From positions 372,001 to 436,000 of the forward strand of contig NZ_JAHLPZ010000002.1 of NCBI RefSeq assembly GCF_018918185.1: a stretch of DNA of 64,000 bases. Direction: 5' to 3'. Of the stretch, positions 7,542-18,625 are shown in pieces (position 1 is the first letter of the stretch; each line of letters starts with the position of its first letter). The notes beneath the pieces were generated by a model that made no database searches, was not told where the DNA came from, and saw only the letters and a program-made list of their open reading frames with translations. This DNA comes from Eubacterium sp. MSJ-21. Its GTDB lineage: Bacteria > Bacillota > Clostridia > Lachnospirales > Lachnospiraceae. Made by a program: the position numbers and the translations under genes.

Positions 7542-8681
7542 TTACTCTTTGTCTATCATATTTTGTAAATCTGTATCTGACATGCCCGATACGACATTGG
7601 AATAATCCGGGAGATCCGTCTCCCCCTTTGCCGCTCCATTTTGCAATGTATCAATCTGCTTTGTCAGATTATCCACCTCTGCACTCAGGCTGTCGATGGT
7701 GGAGTTTTTTCCTGCAAGCTCCTCACTGTATGTCTTGATCAACTGCTCATTTTCCACCCGCAGCTTCTTTTTCTGTCCCGGCAGGATAAAAAAACAGAAA
7801 AGTAAAACGCCAAACACCAGTCCAAGCAACATATACAATCCGGAATACCTGGCAAGACTGACCTGTCCAAACTGTCCCGTCCGTACAACGCTCGTATCCT
7901 TCTTTGCCTTGATCTCCTGAAACAGACTCTTCTTCTCAATCTTTTTAGGGGCTCTGCCATCCTCTGTCACGACAATTTCCTCAAGATAATCATCATCTAA
8001 GAGTCCATCGTTATCCACATTCTGCTTCCGCATCTCAATGATGTTTTCCTCAGTGTCTCCCATTTCCCGCAGATAATGTACTGCCAGTGAATTTGCCTTG
8101 TCAATTTTCAGCACACGGCGCAGTGTCACTCTTGCTTTCTCATAGTTATCTGTTCCAATATACAAAAGCGCCAGTAACAGATATCCTTTGACAAAATGCG
8201 GATTATCTGAGAGCGCACTTTTGAGCTGCAGGATTGCAAGATCATAATCCTCGCTATGTGCATACTGAATTGCCATATTGAACTTTCGCGCAAGCTGGTC
8301 GACACTCTCTAACCGGGCAGGATCTTTTTTCAATTCCTTCAGGTATTTCGTTGCAAGGTTATTTTCCCGTTGATAGTTGATGCTCATAACCCATTCACTC
8401 ATCGCCTGCACTGCCTCGCCCATCTCATAATAGATAAGTCCAAGTAGATTTCGTGCCGGTACATTCCGTTTGTTATAACGAAGAGACTGCAACAGCGATT
8501 CTATCGCCCCCGACAAATCTCTGGCAGATGCACGGTCATATCCAATATTATAATAGTAATTGGAAGTATTCTGTGCTTTCTTCAGCATGGACAGAGGAAG
8601 ATAACATTCTGAACAATATCCATTTTTCCGAACCTGTGCACCACAATGTGGACACAACACTGGTCGCATTGTTGTTGCCAT
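7542..8681 (-). CDS. Zinc-ribbon, TPR-repeat, single-pass membrane protein
   Basis: A 379-residue protein of unknown role. It opens with a zinc ribbon (CPHCGAQVRKNGYCSEC, about residues 9-25). Several tetratricopeptide repeats follow (about 40-190; for example DLSGAIESLLQSLRYNKRNV and DYDLAILQLKSALSDNPHFV), then an acidic linker, one membrane segment (about 277-299, LYMLLGLVFGVLLFCFFIL) and a C-terminal coiled coil ending in an acidic tail. TPRs suggest a scaffold at the membrane. The start at 8681 follows AGGAGAGGATAAG. It is the last gene of the addB-addA-queF-folC operon and starts one base after the preceding small gene ends. Confidence 0.8.
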   Translation of the reverse strand: MATTMRPVLCPHCGAQVRKNGYCSECYLPLSMLKKAQNTSNYYYNIGYDRASARDLSGAIESLLQSLRYNKRNVPARNLLGLIYYEMGEAVQAMSEWVMSINYQRENNLATKYLKELKKDPARLESVDQLARKFNMAIQYAHSEDYDLAILQLKSALSDNPHFVKGYLLLALLYIGTDNYEKARVTLRRVLKIDKANSLAVHYLREMGDTEENIIEMRKQNVDNDGLLDDDYLEEIVVTEDGRAPKKIEKKSLFQEIKAKKDTSVVRTGQFGQVSLARYSGLYMLLGLVFGVLLFCFFILPGQKKKLRVENEQLIKTYSEELAGKNSTIDSLSAEVDNLTKQIDTLQNGAAKGETDLPDYSNVVSGMSDTDLQNMIDKE

Positions 8682-8682
8682 C

Positions 8683-8868
8683 TTATCCTCTCCTTGCCCG
8701 TACGGATACTGCATTATCCAGTATACTGCCTGTATTTCTCAAATCCTGTGTCATCTGCAAGACAATATCACTGATATCCTTCAAATCATTACTGTAAATC
8801 GCTTCCTCCGCCTGATTCACCTCCGGAATCGGCGTGAAACGCTTTAATTCTTCTTCAAAATTTATCAT
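8683..8868 (-). CDS. Small conserved-looking hypothetical protein
   Basis: A 61-residue, mostly helical acidic protein (MINFEEELKRF, then EEAIYSNDLKDISDIVLQM) with a basic tail VRARRG. I do not recognise a family. It looks genuine because the ATG overlaps the folC stop codon as ATGA, GGGAGG lies at the right distance upstream, and it ends one base before the TPR gene. This tight packing suggests that its product is made together with FolC or the TPR protein. No cysteine, signal or membrane segment is present. Confidence 0.65.
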   Translation of the reverse strand: MINFEEELKRFTPIPEVNQAEEAIYSNDLKDISDIVLQMTQDLRNTGSILDNAVSVRARRG

Positions 8869-10184
8869 ACGGTTTCCTCCCATATGTCTTTTATCTTTCC
8901 TATCAAATACAGAGAGCCAACGCCAAACAGCACGCCACCATGTGCTTCCACAGATGCATATGCCTCTGCAAAGCAGTCCCGGATGTCATTATCTGCATAG
9001 ACGTGTACAACACGCTCTGTCTTTTTTGCACAATCACGAAACAGTGCTGCAATGTATTCTGCAGAGATTGCACGATCCGAATCCAGAGACGTCACATAAA
9101 CAGATTCCACATCCAGATTCTGCATCAGATATGCAATCATCGGTTCATAATCCTTATCTCCTGCAACCGCAAAGAGCAATGTTTTCTTATAATCCGCATA
9201 CCCAGCGTTCACACTCTCGGTAAAACGTTCGATTGCACTCACATTATGTGCTCCATCAATGATGATGTTGTCCGCAAGCTTCTCCATCCGGCCCGGCCAG
9301 AAAAATGCATCCAGTGCAAGCTGTATTTTCTCCTGTGCAAGCTGCCTGCCCAACAATACCTCACACGCCGTAATTGCGGTTACAGCATTGTCTACCTGAT
9401 AGGTGGCCACACTATCAAGCCGCAAACCATTGTAACTATAATAGCGATTGTTCATTGAAAAATCAATGGTTTTATCTGTAATTTCATCGATAATATACTC
9501 CACATTTGCGACATTTATTGCTTCTGCCGCAAGAGCTTCCGCCCGCGAACGAATTACCGTATCTGCCTCGATGCTTCCGGTATTGTATACAACGGGAACT
9601 CCGGTTTTGATGATGCCCGCCTTTTCCCCTGCAATCTCTTCAATCGTTGTTCCAAGGTATTTGGTATGATCCAGCCCGATTTCTGTAATAATTGTCAGCA
9701 CCGGCACAAGTACATTTGTCGCATCCAGTCTTCCGCCAAGCCCGGTTTCATAGATTACGAAATCAAGCTCCAGTCTGGAAAAATATACCGCCGCCATGGC
9801 AAACAGGAATTCAAAATAAGAAAGATGCTGCAGGTTTTGCTGTTCTGCCTGCTCACACGCCTGTCTGACAATCTGATAACACGCCACAAAATCTTCATCT
9901 GATATGCCCTCGATCCGTTCCGTGATAGAGACAAGATGCGGCGATGTAAACGTCCGCACGTGGTATCCCGCTTCCGTAAGCAGGGCACGCAGAAACTGGA
10001 CCGTAGAACCTTTTCCGTTTGTACCTGCCACATGGATTGCCTTATGCACACGATGTGGATTGCCAAGCAATGCCATGACCGCCTCTAAGTTTTCATTTCC
10101 GGATTTATTTCTTCCCTCTGTGTGGGGACCAAACAGTGGAATCTGGTTAATATAATCTTCTGCCTCTTTTAAACTGTTGTTCAT
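8865..10184 (-). CDS. folC: Bifunctional folylpolyglutamate synthase / dihydrofolate synthase
   Basis: A cytoplasmic Mur-ligase-fold enzyme that adds glutamate to folates using ATP; many bacterial FolCs also make dihydrofolate from dihydropteroate. The 439 residues contain the P-loop HVAGTNGKGSTVQFLRALL (about 50-68), the folate-site segment TSPHLVSITERI, YETGLGGRLDATNV, LDHTKYLGTTIEEIAGEKAG and the C-terminal ligase domain starting near PGRMEKLADNIIIDGAHN. Length is normal for the family. It follows queF in the operon with a 33-base gap and overlaps the small gene downstream by four bases. Confidence 0.95.
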   Translation of the reverse strand: MNNSLKEAEDYINQIPLFGPHTEGRNKSGNENLEAVMALLGNPHRVHKAIHVAGTNGKGSTVQFLRALLTEAGYHVRTFTSPHLVSITERIEGISDEDFVACYQIVRQACEQAEQQNLQHLSYFEFLFAMAAVYFSRLELDFVIYETGLGGRLDATNVLVPVLTIITEIGLDHTKYLGTTIEEIAGEKAGIIKTGVPVVYNTGSIEADTVIRSRAEALAAEAINVANVEYIIDEITDKTIDFSMNNRYYSYNGLRLDSVATYQVDNAVTAITACEVLLGRQLAQEKIQLALDAFFWPGRMEKLADNIIIDGAHNVSAIERFTESVNAGYADYKKTLLFAVAGDKDYEPMIAYLMQNLDVESVYVTSLDSDRAISAEYIAALFRDCAKKTERVVHVYADNDIRDCFAEAYASVEAHGGVLFGVGSLYLIGKIKDIWEETV

Positions 10185-10217
10185 AACCTATTACTTCCTT
10201 TTTGCTTCGCAGTATTC

Positions 10218-10712
10218 TTATCTGTTATCCACTTTCTCCGGATACAAATCATGATGAACCAGACGGTCATATGCGACCTGCTCCCAGTTTGTTCCCGGAC
10301 GTCCATAATTGCAATACGGATCAATGGAAATACCGCCACGTGGTGTAAACTTTCCCCAGACCTCGATATACTTCGGATCCATCGCCTTGATCAGATCTTT
10401 CATGATCGTATTCACACAATCCTCATGAAAATCGCCATGATTCCGGAAGCTGAACAGATACAGCTTCAGCGATTTACTCTCTACCATACGTACATCCGGC
10501 ACATAGGAAATATAAATCGTTGCAAAGTCCGGCTGTCCGGTAATCGGGCAAAGACTCGTAAATTCCGGACAGTTGAATTTTACAAAATAATCATTGTCCG
10601 GATGCTTGTTGATAAACGTCTCCAGAATATCCGCAGAATAATCAGCCGGATATGCCACATGCTGGTTTCCCAGCAAATAAATTCCTTTTTGTTCTTCCTC
10701 TGTTCTAGCCAT
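10218..10712 (-). CDS. queF: NADPH-dependent 7-cyano-7-deazaguanine reductase
   Basis: Reduces preQ0 to preQ1 in queuosine biosynthesis. The short (unimodular, YkvM-type) form is 164 residues long. The catalytic cysteine lies at position 55 in [13 protein letters not shown] and the family signature [16 protein letters not shown] with downstream HEDC is intact. GAGGTGATAG before the ATG at 10712 overlaps the addA stop codon, so the gene is coupled to addA. Other queuosine genes (queC, queD, queE, tgt) are not in the window, and no preQ1 riboswitch is apparent since the gene lies inside an operon. Confidence 0.95.
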   Translation of the reverse strand: MARTEEEQKGIYLLGNQHVAYPADYSADILETFINKHPDNDYFVKFNCPEFTSLCPITGQPDFATIYISYVPDVRMVESKSLKLYLFSFRNHGDFHEDCVNTIMKDLIKAMDPKYIEVWGKFTPRGGISIDPYCNYGRPGTNWEQVAYDRLVHHDLYPEKVDNR

Positions 10713-10722
10713 CTCTATCACC

Positions 10723-13700
10723 TCATAATCGAATCATTTTATCTAAATGGAAGGAATAGATTACCTGTTCCTTCACTTTTTTCCCCGTCAATCGTTCCAG
10801 CACCTCTGCATAGGCTGCAAGCTGTGCCCGGTACCTTCCAACCAGAGTCTCCTCATCCGCAGCATCTGTCTTATAATCCATGACAACGACACCATCATCC
10901 TCATAAAAATACGCATCAATAATACCCTGTACAACAAGCATGTCCATCTCCGCAACATCATAAACCTCCGATGCCGGAATACCTGCCGAAAACTGCCGTT
11001 CCTTGTACAGATTACCCAGGCGCGCAGCTTCTATCATACGGCATCCAAGTGCAGATTGCAACATCTTCCTGATTTTAGATTCCCGGATTGCCACAAGCTC
11101 CCGTTCCTCCAGTATCCCTCGCTGATATAGATTTACCTTTTGCTGTTTGATAAATGTATCCAGATCGTCATCTGCATTTACCGCTTCAAACGGCAGCAAT
11201 TCCATAAACTTATGCACAATGGTTCCCCGCTCGGAGCCTGTGAGTGTCCCTCGCGGTCGTACTTCCTGTTTGTTTGTCCGTTTCGTATTTGCCTGTCTGC
11301 CACTATCCGGCTGCGCAAATTCTGTACTGATATCGTAGCCCTTTCCATCATACGCTTTCATCTTCTTGATATCTGAGATGGAAAGCTTTGCCCCAAGAGT
11401 TGTCATCGCCATATGTGGATACTCAAAAGAAAAGCTTTCTTCATTTTTCTTATAGAATACGCTTTCCTCTGTCTGCTGTGCCATGCGCCGAATCTCTTCC
11501 ACCTGTAGCCGGCTTTGTATCTGCATCGGAAGCATCGCTGTCAGGATTTCCTCCTGATTTAAAATCTCCATCCGAATTGCCCCCTGTACCTTATAAGCAT
11601 CCGCCAGCTGATTGTACCGCATCATACAGGCAAACAGCTGCTTTGCATAACAGTCCGCATTTTTACGGACATTGTAAGGAAGCAGCATAGCTTCCATATC
11701 TGCAACATACGCATATTTCGCAAGCAGGCGGTCCGCTCCGCGCACTGTTCCCGTGAGTATCAGTTTTTCTTTTGCACGCGTCATTGCGACATAAAGAACA
11801 CGCAGATTCTCCGCCATCATCTCCACATCCTCCAGAGAAGCATAGATGCTTCGGATCGTTGTGTTATGTTTATACCGTCCTGTTGTATACATAGCCATTG
11901 CCGCCAAATAATAATCCGGATGCACCTGCACATTGTCCTTTAACTCCATGCGGTTAAACTGTCGTCCCATACCAGCTGCAAACACAACCGGATACTCCAG
12001 TCCCTTACTCTTATGGATACTCATAATCCGGACAACATCCGCATCCTCGCTCAGCACGCTTGCCTCGCCCTCATCCTTTTCCATCAGCTTGAGCTTATCC
12101 ACGTAACGCAGGAAATGGAACAGACCCTTATAATATCCATTTTCAAACTGAACTGCCTTTTGCAATAACATATCCACATTTGATTTGCGGATATCTCCCG
12201 CCGGCATCGCTGTCACATACTCATAATATCCGGTCTTTTGTAACAGCACCCAGATCAGGTCTGACACAGACAAGTGCTGTTTTTTTTCTTTCAGCTCATC
12301 AATCAAAGAAAGCACACGGCAAAGCTTTGCTCCAAGCACGGTCTCCTCACAGTCTTCCGCATAATACTCACAGATCTCATACAGACAAAGCTTCTCTGAT
12401 ACGGCATTGCGCACAGATGTGCAGATTTCTGCAAGCTCAGACTCATCCAGCCCGCCAATCGGAGACAGCAATACCGCAGATAATGGAATATCCTGTCTGC
12501 TGTTATCCACCACCGACAACATCGACATAATCACCTGAATCTCCACTGCCTGAAAATATCCTTTGGATTTTTCCAGATATACCGGAATTCCCTGCGCCAT
12601 CAACGCATTGTAAAGACTGTCTCCATAATCCTTCAAGCTTCTTGCCAGAATGACAATATCCTTATACTGTACCGGTCTATACCGGTCTAGTTCTTCATCA
12701 TAGACCTGCATTCCCGTCTTTGCATCCATCATGGCACGAATCCGGTTGGCAATCAGATAACCCTCTAAGGCATCCTTATCCGGGGATCCATATTGCCGGA
12801 GTGCATCCTCACTCAGATTGCCAATATCATCCACATCCGCGAGCAAGAGCTCCGTATGATCAGAAACCGAAATACCCTCTGGTGGTTCCGGAAACTGTTT
12901 TCCCGGCACGAGTGCCTGCCTGTCATCGTATGTGATTCCACCAAGATCACTTCCCATCAACTGGTAAAAGAAATAATTGATGGATCGAAGCACAACCGCA
13001 CGGGAGCGGAAATTATGATTGAGTTCTATTTTTATCTCTTTCCCCGTCTCCTGATAACGGTTGTATTTTTTTACAAATATCTCCGGTCGCGCCATACGGA
13101 ACCGGTAAATACTCTGTTTGACGTCACCAACCATAAACATGTTATAATCGCCACGCGATTTTCCAGACACTGCGGTCAGGATGTCTTCCTGTAAATAATT
13201 ACTGTCCTGATATTCATCAATGTAAATTTCTTCATACCTGTTGGAAATTGTCTTCCCAATCTCCGTCGGAATCGCGCAGCCATCCGCATCATACCCTGCA
13301 CACACAAGCTGATATGCCATATGGGAAATATCTGAAAATTCCAGCATCTTCCGCTTCTGCTTTTCTTCCATGAACAACGTCATGAATTCTTCTGTGAGTG
13401 ACAACAATGGTAACAGATAAGACTTTAACAGCGCCATATCCTCTAATATTTCTGTCTCTGACTGCTTAAACCCATCCAGCTTTTTGCTGTCAAATTCATC
13501 CTTATATTCCTTCCGAAGTGCCTTGCAGGCTTCCTGTAATTCCTTATCACCGGTAAACTTCTTTCTTGACAGTGTCGCCCATTTGGTATCAAGGACCTGC
13601 TTCATCGCAGCATAACGATCCGCCTGTTCAATCGCCTGAAGCTTCTCTATATCAGATACAATCTGCTCCCGGTATTGTTCCGGTCCATCCGCCTCCCCAC

Positions 13701-14418
13701 ATAGCGCAAGGCATCTCTGCGCCAACAGGATGGATGCCGCTGCCTTTTTATGCAGGATATCAAGCATCGCCTGCATCCATGCAGCACGATTCAGATCTTC
13801 CGCCGTCTCAATCCGAAGGGCCGCCCGTGCTTCCTCCAGAAATCGGGACGGATCCGGAAAACTCGTAATCTGCTGATAGATTTTGTCAATTACATCCTTC
13901 AGATTGTCGTCCCGTTTTCCATCACAGAACAACTCCAGCAAACGTCCAAATTCTGTATCCGGCTGTTCCTGCAGCTGTGCATATTTCGTTTCAAACAATT
14001 CTGTCATAACATCATATTTCAACATTTCCAGCATACCCGGATCTCCAATTCCAACGGACGGATCCAGATTCAGAAAACTGAAGTATTCTTTTACAATATT
14101 CAGACAGAAACTGTCAATCGTTGTAATATCTGCACTCTGAATTAGCATATTCTGCTTCGCAATATGTTCCGATTCCGGATACTGTTCCTGTGCCTCCTCC
14201 AGTTTCTTCAAAAGCTTCTCTTTCATCTGTGCAGCTGCCGCCTTCGTAAATGTCACAACGAGAAAAGAAGTGATATCAACCGGATGCTCTGTATCAATGA
14301 CCTTCTGATAAATCCGTTCCACGAGCGTGGCAGTCTTTCCGGAACCTGCCGCTGCTGAAACGAGAATTGTCTTGTCTCTCTCTTTAATTACCTGTTCCTG
14401 TTTTTCTGTCCACGGCAT
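10723..14418 (-). CDS. addA: ATP-dependent helicase/nuclease subunit A
   Basis: The motor subunit of the AddAB helicase-nuclease that processes double-strand DNA ends for RecA loading. The 1231 residues show a UvrD-like helicase core: Walker [16 protein letters not shown] near residue 21, [48 protein letters not shown] and [12 protein letters not shown]. The C-terminal RecB-type nuclease has [11 protein letters not shown] and [18 protein letters not shown]. The full length is typical. The start codon lies inside the last codons of addB (31-base overlap), as expected for subunits made in equal amounts. Confidence 0.97.
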   Translation of the reverse strand: MPWTEKQEQVIKERDKTILVSAAAGSGKTATLVERIYQKVIDTEHPVDITSFLVVTFTKAAAAQMKEKLLKKLEEAQEQYPESEHIAKQNMLIQSADITTIDSFCLNIVKEYFSFLNLDPSVGIGDPGMLEMLKYDVMTELFETKYAQLQEQPDTEFGRLLELFCDGKRDDNLKDVIDKIYQQITSFPDPSRFLEEARAALRIETAEDLNRAAWMQAMLDILHKKAAASILLAQRCLALCGEADGPEQYREQIVSDIEKLQAIEQADRYAAMKQVLDTKWATLSRKKFTGDKELQEACKALRKEYKDEFDSKKLDGFKQSETEILEDMALLKSYLLPLLSLTEEFMTLFMEEKQKRKMLEFSDISHMAYQLVCAGYDADGCAIPTEIGKTISNRYEEIYIDEYQDSNYLQEDILTAVSGKSRGDYNMFMVGDVKQSIYRFRMARPEIFVKKYNRYQETGKEIKIELNHNFRSRAVVLRSINYFFYQLMGSDLGGITYDDRQALVPGKQFPEPPEGISVSDHTELLLADVDDIGNLSEDALRQYGSPDKDALEGYLIANRIRAMMDAKTGMQVYDEELDRYRPVQYKDIVILARSLKDYGDSLYNALMAQGIPVYLEKSKGYFQAVEIQVIMSMLSVVDNSRQDIPLSAVLLSPIGGLDESELAEICTSVRNAVSEKLCLYEICEYYAEDCEETVLGAKLCRVLSLIDELKEKKQHLSVSDLIWVLLQKTGYYEYVTAMPAGDIRKSNVDMLLQKAVQFENGYYKGLFHFLRYVDKLKLMEKDEGEASVLSEDADVVRIMSIHKSKGLEYPVVFAAGMGRQFNRMELKDNVQVHPDYYLAAMAMYTTGRYKHNTTIRSIYASLEDVEMMAENLRVLYVAMTRAKEKLILTGTVRGADRLLAKYAYVADMEAMLLPYNVRKNADCYAKQLFACMMRYNQLADAYKVQGAIRMEILNQEEILTAMLPMQIQSRLQVEEIRRMAQQTEESVFYKKNEESFSFEYPHMAMTTLGAKLSISDIKKMKAYDGKGYDISTEFAQPDSGRQANTKRTNKQEVRPRGTLTGSERGTIVHKFMELLPFEAVNADDDLDTFIKQQKVNLYQRGILEERELVAIRESKIRKMLQSALGCRMIEAARLGNLYKERQFSAGIPASEVYDVAEMDMLVVQGIIDAYFYEDDGVVVMDYKTDAADEETLVGRYRAQLAAYAEVLERLTGKKVKEQVIYSFHLDKMIRL

Positions 14419-17400
14419 AGCTTCTGCATCTCCTCCAATAACTGCTCTTTCTCCTTTGCGGTGTGTTTTGTATCATGATAACGGTTGTTTCCGTATTTTT
14501 CATCAAACCGGCATACATCCTTATATGCACAATAATCGCAGGCAGTTTTATTTGCCTCCCGCATCGGATTTTTATCGATCACACCATTCTTGATCTGTGC
14601 GGCAAGTGCGGAAGCCTTATACTCCGCATACGCAAGCACGGTATCAAATTCCTCTGCGTCTTCACGTCCAAGCCCCTTATAGGTGAGCTGTTTTTTTCTT
14701 ATCTCCTCTGCCTCTGTCTCATTTTCCGCCTGCACATACGGATCCTGCATATGATAATAATACATACTGTCTGTCAGAATCTTGTATCTGTCTGTCTCCG
14801 CCCGGTTTTTGTTCCAATCCTGATCAACCAGTTCCCGCATCACATCCGTATAGATTGCAAGCTGAAGTTCCAGACCTTCATACAGATCGCCAAGGTCAAA
14901 CTCATGTGCTCCTGATTTATAATCAATCACCCGCAGTGAAATCGTCTGCTCTGACTCATTCACATACAAATCTCCACGATCTACCACACCGACCAGCGTG
15001 AGCTTCTCATCACCGACCTTAAGCTTCTTACGGAATGCATACTCAAAATAACATGGCTTATAAGCATCTTCCATCAACGACTGTAATTTCTGTACAGTCC
15101 GCTTTCCAATCCGTACCAGACTTTTTCGAAGAACCTCATACTGTCCATGCTCCAACTCCTGCCCGGCATATTCTTTCTCAAAATTTGCATTCACAAATTC
15201 TTCTGTCTTTGCATCCCGTTCCTGATCTGACAGCGTTTCCCATTGATTATCCCGCTGATCCCGCACATAACAAAACATCTGCTCCATCGCCCCATGCAGG
15301 ATCATACCGACATTCCGGTTATCAATCCCATGTATCTGCCGTTCCTCCAGATGCAGTATATACTTCAGGAAAAATGCATATGCACAGTTTGCATACTGCT
15401 CCAGCTTTGACACAGACATTGCCATGTCCTGTAACTGAATCAGCTTTGTAACCTGTTTCATAAGCTTCTCTGGAAGGTTCTGGTACTGTATGGCCTGCTG
15501 CATCCGTTCCAGCATATCTGCATCTCCATTTTGCATATACAGCTTATATAACTGCAGGGTTTCCGCCTCATGACTATGATTGCCTTCCATCAATTCCCGG
15601 ATTCCAAGAATCAATACCTCCAGCCCGGACTTTCTCGTCACGATCCGGTTCTCCATCTGTGCCCCCTGCACTTCCTTCTTATCCGGAAATATCCTCCGGA
15701 TTCGATCCAATATATAAGATGGCCGCATCGTGTCATTCAGTGCACTCATACAAACATATGACAAATGCAGGCTATCCTTTGGCTTCGTCATGTTCTGATA
15801 CAGATAAAACTGTTCTGTATAGCTGTTTACACGCTCCGTCGGTGCCATATGAATTCCAAATGTCTCCAGGCGTTCCTTCTCCCGGTCATTGATAATCTGA
15901 CTGCGTTTCGTTCTTTTCGGAATGACACCATCATTCACCCCTACGATAAACAGTGTCCGGATGTCCCCCAGCCGGGTTCTCGTAATATCTCCAACTACAA
16001 GCATATCCAACGTCGGCGGCACCATTCCAAGACTGACATCTTTCATGCCAACCGCAAATAATTCTTCGAACTCCTGCACATTGACTACATCCTCAGGCAT
16101 GATTTCTACCATCTTATCAAAGATCTGGCACACCTTCTCATAAAGTCCGGAATCCTCAAACTGCTCCTCCATCGAAAGTGTATCCATCAACGCATAGATA
16201 GCATCGACAAATACAGTTATCTTCTTTCTTCCTCCGGAAACCGCTTTATAAAATGGCTGCAGAATTTCCATAACGACCTTCCGCAAGTCATCCACAGTCT
16301 CATCATCGCCATTCTGAAAAGTCTGACTCCAGCTTCGAATTCCCTTTCGCCCCCGCGCCAGGACATAATTCTCCAGTGTTTCAATCTCTGAGGACTCCAA
16401 TGTTTTTACCACCCCGGATTTTAAAAACGCAAATACACTGTCATAACTGAAATTTTCATCTACCACCCGCAACATATGTGTCAGTGCATCCACGCAAGGA
16501 TGATTTTTTACCGGCATTGTCATATCTATAAAATATGGAATTTCATACTGTGGCAATATACGCTTTGCAAACTCCGCTGTTTCTTCCAGATTACCACTTA
16601 CGATCGCGATATCGCGATAGTGGTAACCCTGGTACATCACAAGTGTCCGGATCTGCTCTGCCACTCTGGTTAATTCCTGTGCCGGCGTATCATATGCCGT
16701 AATTGTGATTGCCTGCACCTCATCCTGTCCAACATGATATGGATAACGAAATAGATTCTTCTCCAGATGCGCAAGCGGATGTCCACTGTTCCATCGTTTG
16801 CAGCCATCCCTCCCTAAAAAAAGCGTTGGTTCCACAACCACCTGTGCCTGTTCCGCAGTTAAAAGCAACCTGTTTATCGTCTGTTTTGTGAGCGCAAACA
16901 ATTCATGTTCTCCCACATGCTTTTTCTCATAAGCTGCAGCATCAATCGTCAGGACGATTGTTACTTTTTTTGCCCTGCGCAGCAATACCGAAATCAGATT
17001 CAACTGGATCGGCGTAAATCCGGTAAATCCATCTAGTACGATTTCACTTCCGGCAATCAGCTGTGATTGTCCCGCCGCCGCAGTTAAAAGCTCTAACATC
17101 TGCTCTGCAACGATGAAGGACTGTCCCTTCTTCTCTTCAAATGCATCAAAAATCACAAGCATATCGCGTAGTTTTTTCGCAAGTACACGAGACTCCTCAG
17201 AGTCATCCAGCTCCTGCAACGCCTCCCGCAGCCGTTCCCGCGGAACATCATATTGATAAATCTCGGACATCAGCGATTTTGCTTCATCGATAAATCCTGC
17301 CTTATCCAGACTTCCGGCATACAAAGCCAGTTCATCCTTATGATCCTGCGCAGCCTTCCGGAGCAGCATAGATTTACCAAAATCCTCCAGCACCTTTTTC

Positions 17401-17645
17401 GGTTTGATATGCAGTTCATCAAAAACCCGGTATGCCAGACGATTGAATCCGATAACATCAATCTGAAAACTGCCTCCCCGCGGATGCTTCTGCACAAGTT
17501 TCCTCTGAATTTCAAGAGAATACTGCTCCGGCACAAGCACGATCACATTTTTCCGCTCATCCTGCATCGTCTTCCATATAATATCATCATAGACATATTC
17601 TGATTTGCCAGCCCCGCTTGGACCAAGAATAAACTGTAACGCCAT
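14388..17645 (-). CDS. addB: ATP-dependent helicase/nuclease subunit B
   Basis: Partner of AddA with an inactivated helicase fold, a second nuclease and an iron-sulphur cluster. The 1085 residues begin MALQFILGPSGAGKSEYVY (Walker A). The C-terminal nuclease has VVDRGDLYVN followed by RVIDYKSGAHEFDL. The four cluster cysteines are visible: one in YANCAYAFFLKY (about residue 795) and three in TACDYCAYKDVCRFDEKYG. ATG 17645 follows GGAGGCGTAC. It is the first gene of the addB-addA-queF-folC-orf-orf operon; no clear sigma-A promoter was found in the 60 bases before it, so transcription may come through from upstream. Confidence 0.96.
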   Translation of the reverse strand: MALQFILGPSGAGKSEYVYDDIIWKTMQDERKNVIVLVPEQYSLEIQRKLVQKHPRGGSFQIDVIGFNRLAYRVFDELHIKPKKVLEDFGKSMLLRKAAQDHKDELALYAGSLDKAGFIDEAKSLMSEIYQYDVPRERLREALQELDDSEESRVLAKKLRDMLVIFDAFEEKKGQSFIVAEQMLELLTAAAGQSQLIAGSEIVLDGFTGFTPIQLNLISVLLRRAKKVTIVLTIDAAAYEKKHVGEHELFALTKQTINRLLLTAEQAQVVVEPTLFLGRDGCKRWNSGHPLAHLEKNLFRYPYHVGQDEVQAITITAYDTPAQELTRVAEQIRTLVMYQGYHYRDIAIVSGNLEETAEFAKRILPQYEIPYFIDMTMPVKNHPCVDALTHMLRVVDENFSYDSVFAFLKSGVVKTLESSEIETLENYVLARGRKGIRSWSQTFQNGDDETVDDLRKVVMEILQPFYKAVSGGRKKITVFVDAIYALMDTLSMEEQFEDSGLYEKVCQIFDKMVEIMPEDVVNVQEFEELFAVGMKDVSLGMVPPTLDMLVVGDITRTRLGDIRTLFIVGVNDGVIPKRTKRSQIINDREKERLETFGIHMAPTERVNSYTEQFYLYQNMTKPKDSLHLSYVCMSALNDTMRPSYILDRIRRIFPDKKEVQGAQMENRIVTRKSGLEVLILGIRELMEGNHSHEAETLQLYKLYMQNGDADMLERMQQAIQYQNLPEKLMKQVTKLIQLQDMAMSVSKLEQYANCAYAFFLKYILHLEERQIHGIDNRNVGMILHGAMEQMFCYVRDQRDNQWETLSDQERDAKTEEFVNANFEKEYAGQELEHGQYEVLRKSLVRIGKRTVQKLQSLMEDAYKPCYFEYAFRKKLKVGDEKLTLVGVVDRGDLYVNESEQTISLRVIDYKSGAHEFDLGDLYEGLELQLAIYTDVMRELVDQDWNKNRAETDRYKILTDSMYYYHMQDPYVQAENETEAEEIRKKQLTYKGLGREDAEEFDTVLAYAEYKASALAAQIKNGVIDKNPMREANKTACDYCAYKDVCRFDEKYGNNRYHDTKHTAKEKEQLLEEMQKLCRGQKNRNR

Positions 17646-17656
17646 GTACGCCTCCA

Positions 17657-17698
17657 ACTAAAAGATAAGCCGGAAGTTTCTGCTCCCGGCTATTTATC
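17657..17698 (-). terminator. Possible weak terminator ahead of addB
   Basis: Imperfect stem around AGCCGGGAG / CTTCCGGCT extended by GATA/TATC (17664-17698), followed on the minus strand by only TTTT. It may give partial termination of the zinc-ribbon gene. Confidence 0.45.
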
Positions 17699-17706
17699 CA
17701 ATCTTT

Positions 17707-18492
17707 TTATTCCTGCTTAAACAACTGCGTCTGTACCTGTTCTATATCCGGATACCAAACGCCCTTAATCTTTATGAAGTCAATATTTACTTCCATATAT
17801 TGTCTCAATACTCCATTAGTATCCTTCATACTTCCACGCAGCCCCAGTTTCAGAGTGACCCCTTCTCTTGCATCTGCTGTCTTACCATGTTCCACCTGAA
17901 TCTTATCATTAAACTCATCCACCTGTGTACTGTTCCACTCTGTTGCCTTTATAATCTTAATAGACGTATAATTTGTATTATTAACGTAAGGAAGAATATT
18001 TTCAACCAAAGCCTTATCAGCTGTTATGTACTCCGGAACTAACGCCTGTAATTTTTCGCTGTCTTTCTCATTTACTGCCGTCTGGAATGCTGTAATAGCC
18101 TCTTCATAAGTCTCCGGTCCGCTCGGCTTTAAAACAACCTTTGTTACAAACAGATAAATACCAAATACAATCGCCGCAAATATAACAAACTTGAAAATTG
18201 TGCCGAAAACTTTTCCTACGCCGCTTCCGCCGCCTTGCTTTCTGTTTTGCTCCTTGTATTCCTTTACATCTTCTTTTGTAATCTTGACAGGATCTGATCC
18301 CCCGATACTGTTTCCGTCATAGATATCACCATAATCATCTGTCGGTGTGTATGCCCTCTGCTGTACAGGCTTCTTTCCGTTCTCACCTTTTAAGCCAAGA
18401 CTTGTCTTCATCTTTACTACCGGGCGTCCACATTCCGGACAGATTGTCAACCCGTCCTGCACCCTTGCTCCACATGATTCACATACAGCCAT
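17707..18492 (-). CDS. Zinc-ribbon single-pass membrane protein with extracellular NTF2-like domain
   Basis: A 261-residue protein. A rubredoxin-like zinc ribbon (CESCGARVQDGLTICPECG, residues 4-22) is followed by a flexible linker and one membrane segment around VFGTIFKFVIFAAIVFGIYL. An outer domain begins ETYEEAITAFQTAVNEKDSE and resembles the NTF2-like or DUF4878 folds in secreted Firmicutes proteins. No catalytic residues are recognisable. ATG 18492 follows AAAGGGG. It has its own promoter at 18529-18557 and may read into addB through a weak terminator. The role is unknown; zinc-ribbon membrane proteins of this type are often envelope-stress or sensing proteins, but that is only a family-level guess. 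Confidence 0.8.
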   Translation of the reverse strand: MAVCESCGARVQDGLTICPECGRPVVKMKTSLGLKGENGKKPVQQRAYTPTDDYGDIYDGNSIGGSDPVKITKEDVKEYKEQNRKQGGGSGVGKVFGTIFKFVIFAAIVFGIYLFVTKVVLKPSGPETYEEAITAFQTAVNEKDSEKLQALVPEYITADKALVENILPYVNNTNYTSIKIIKATEWNSTQVDEFNDKIQVEHGKTADAREGVTLKLGLRGSMKDTNGVLRQYMEVNIDFIKIKGVWYPDIEQVQTQLFKQE

Positions 18493-18528
18493 ACTACTAA
18501 CCCCTTTCTTCTGTATCATATGTAGTAT

Positions 18529-18557
18529 AGTATATCTCACACAGCCATTTTCTTCAA
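18529..18557 (-). promoter_or_regulatory. Sigma-A promoter of the zinc-ribbon gene
   Basis: Minus strand TTGAAG (18557-18552), 17 bases, TATACT (18534-18529). Confidence 0.72.
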
Positions 18558-18590
18558 GTGATTCTTTTCTTATAAAAGGGAAAAACAGTG

Positions 18591-18620
18591 AAAAAAAAAG
18601 GATACAATCTGTATCCTTTT
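18591..18620 (-). terminator. Terminator of tRNA-Glu
   Basis: Stem AAAAGGATACA / TGTATCCTTTT with loop GAT on the minus strand, running into a nine-base T tract (18599-18591). It begins a few bases behind the tRNA 3' end. Confidence 0.88.
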
Positions 18621-18625
18621 AAAAG

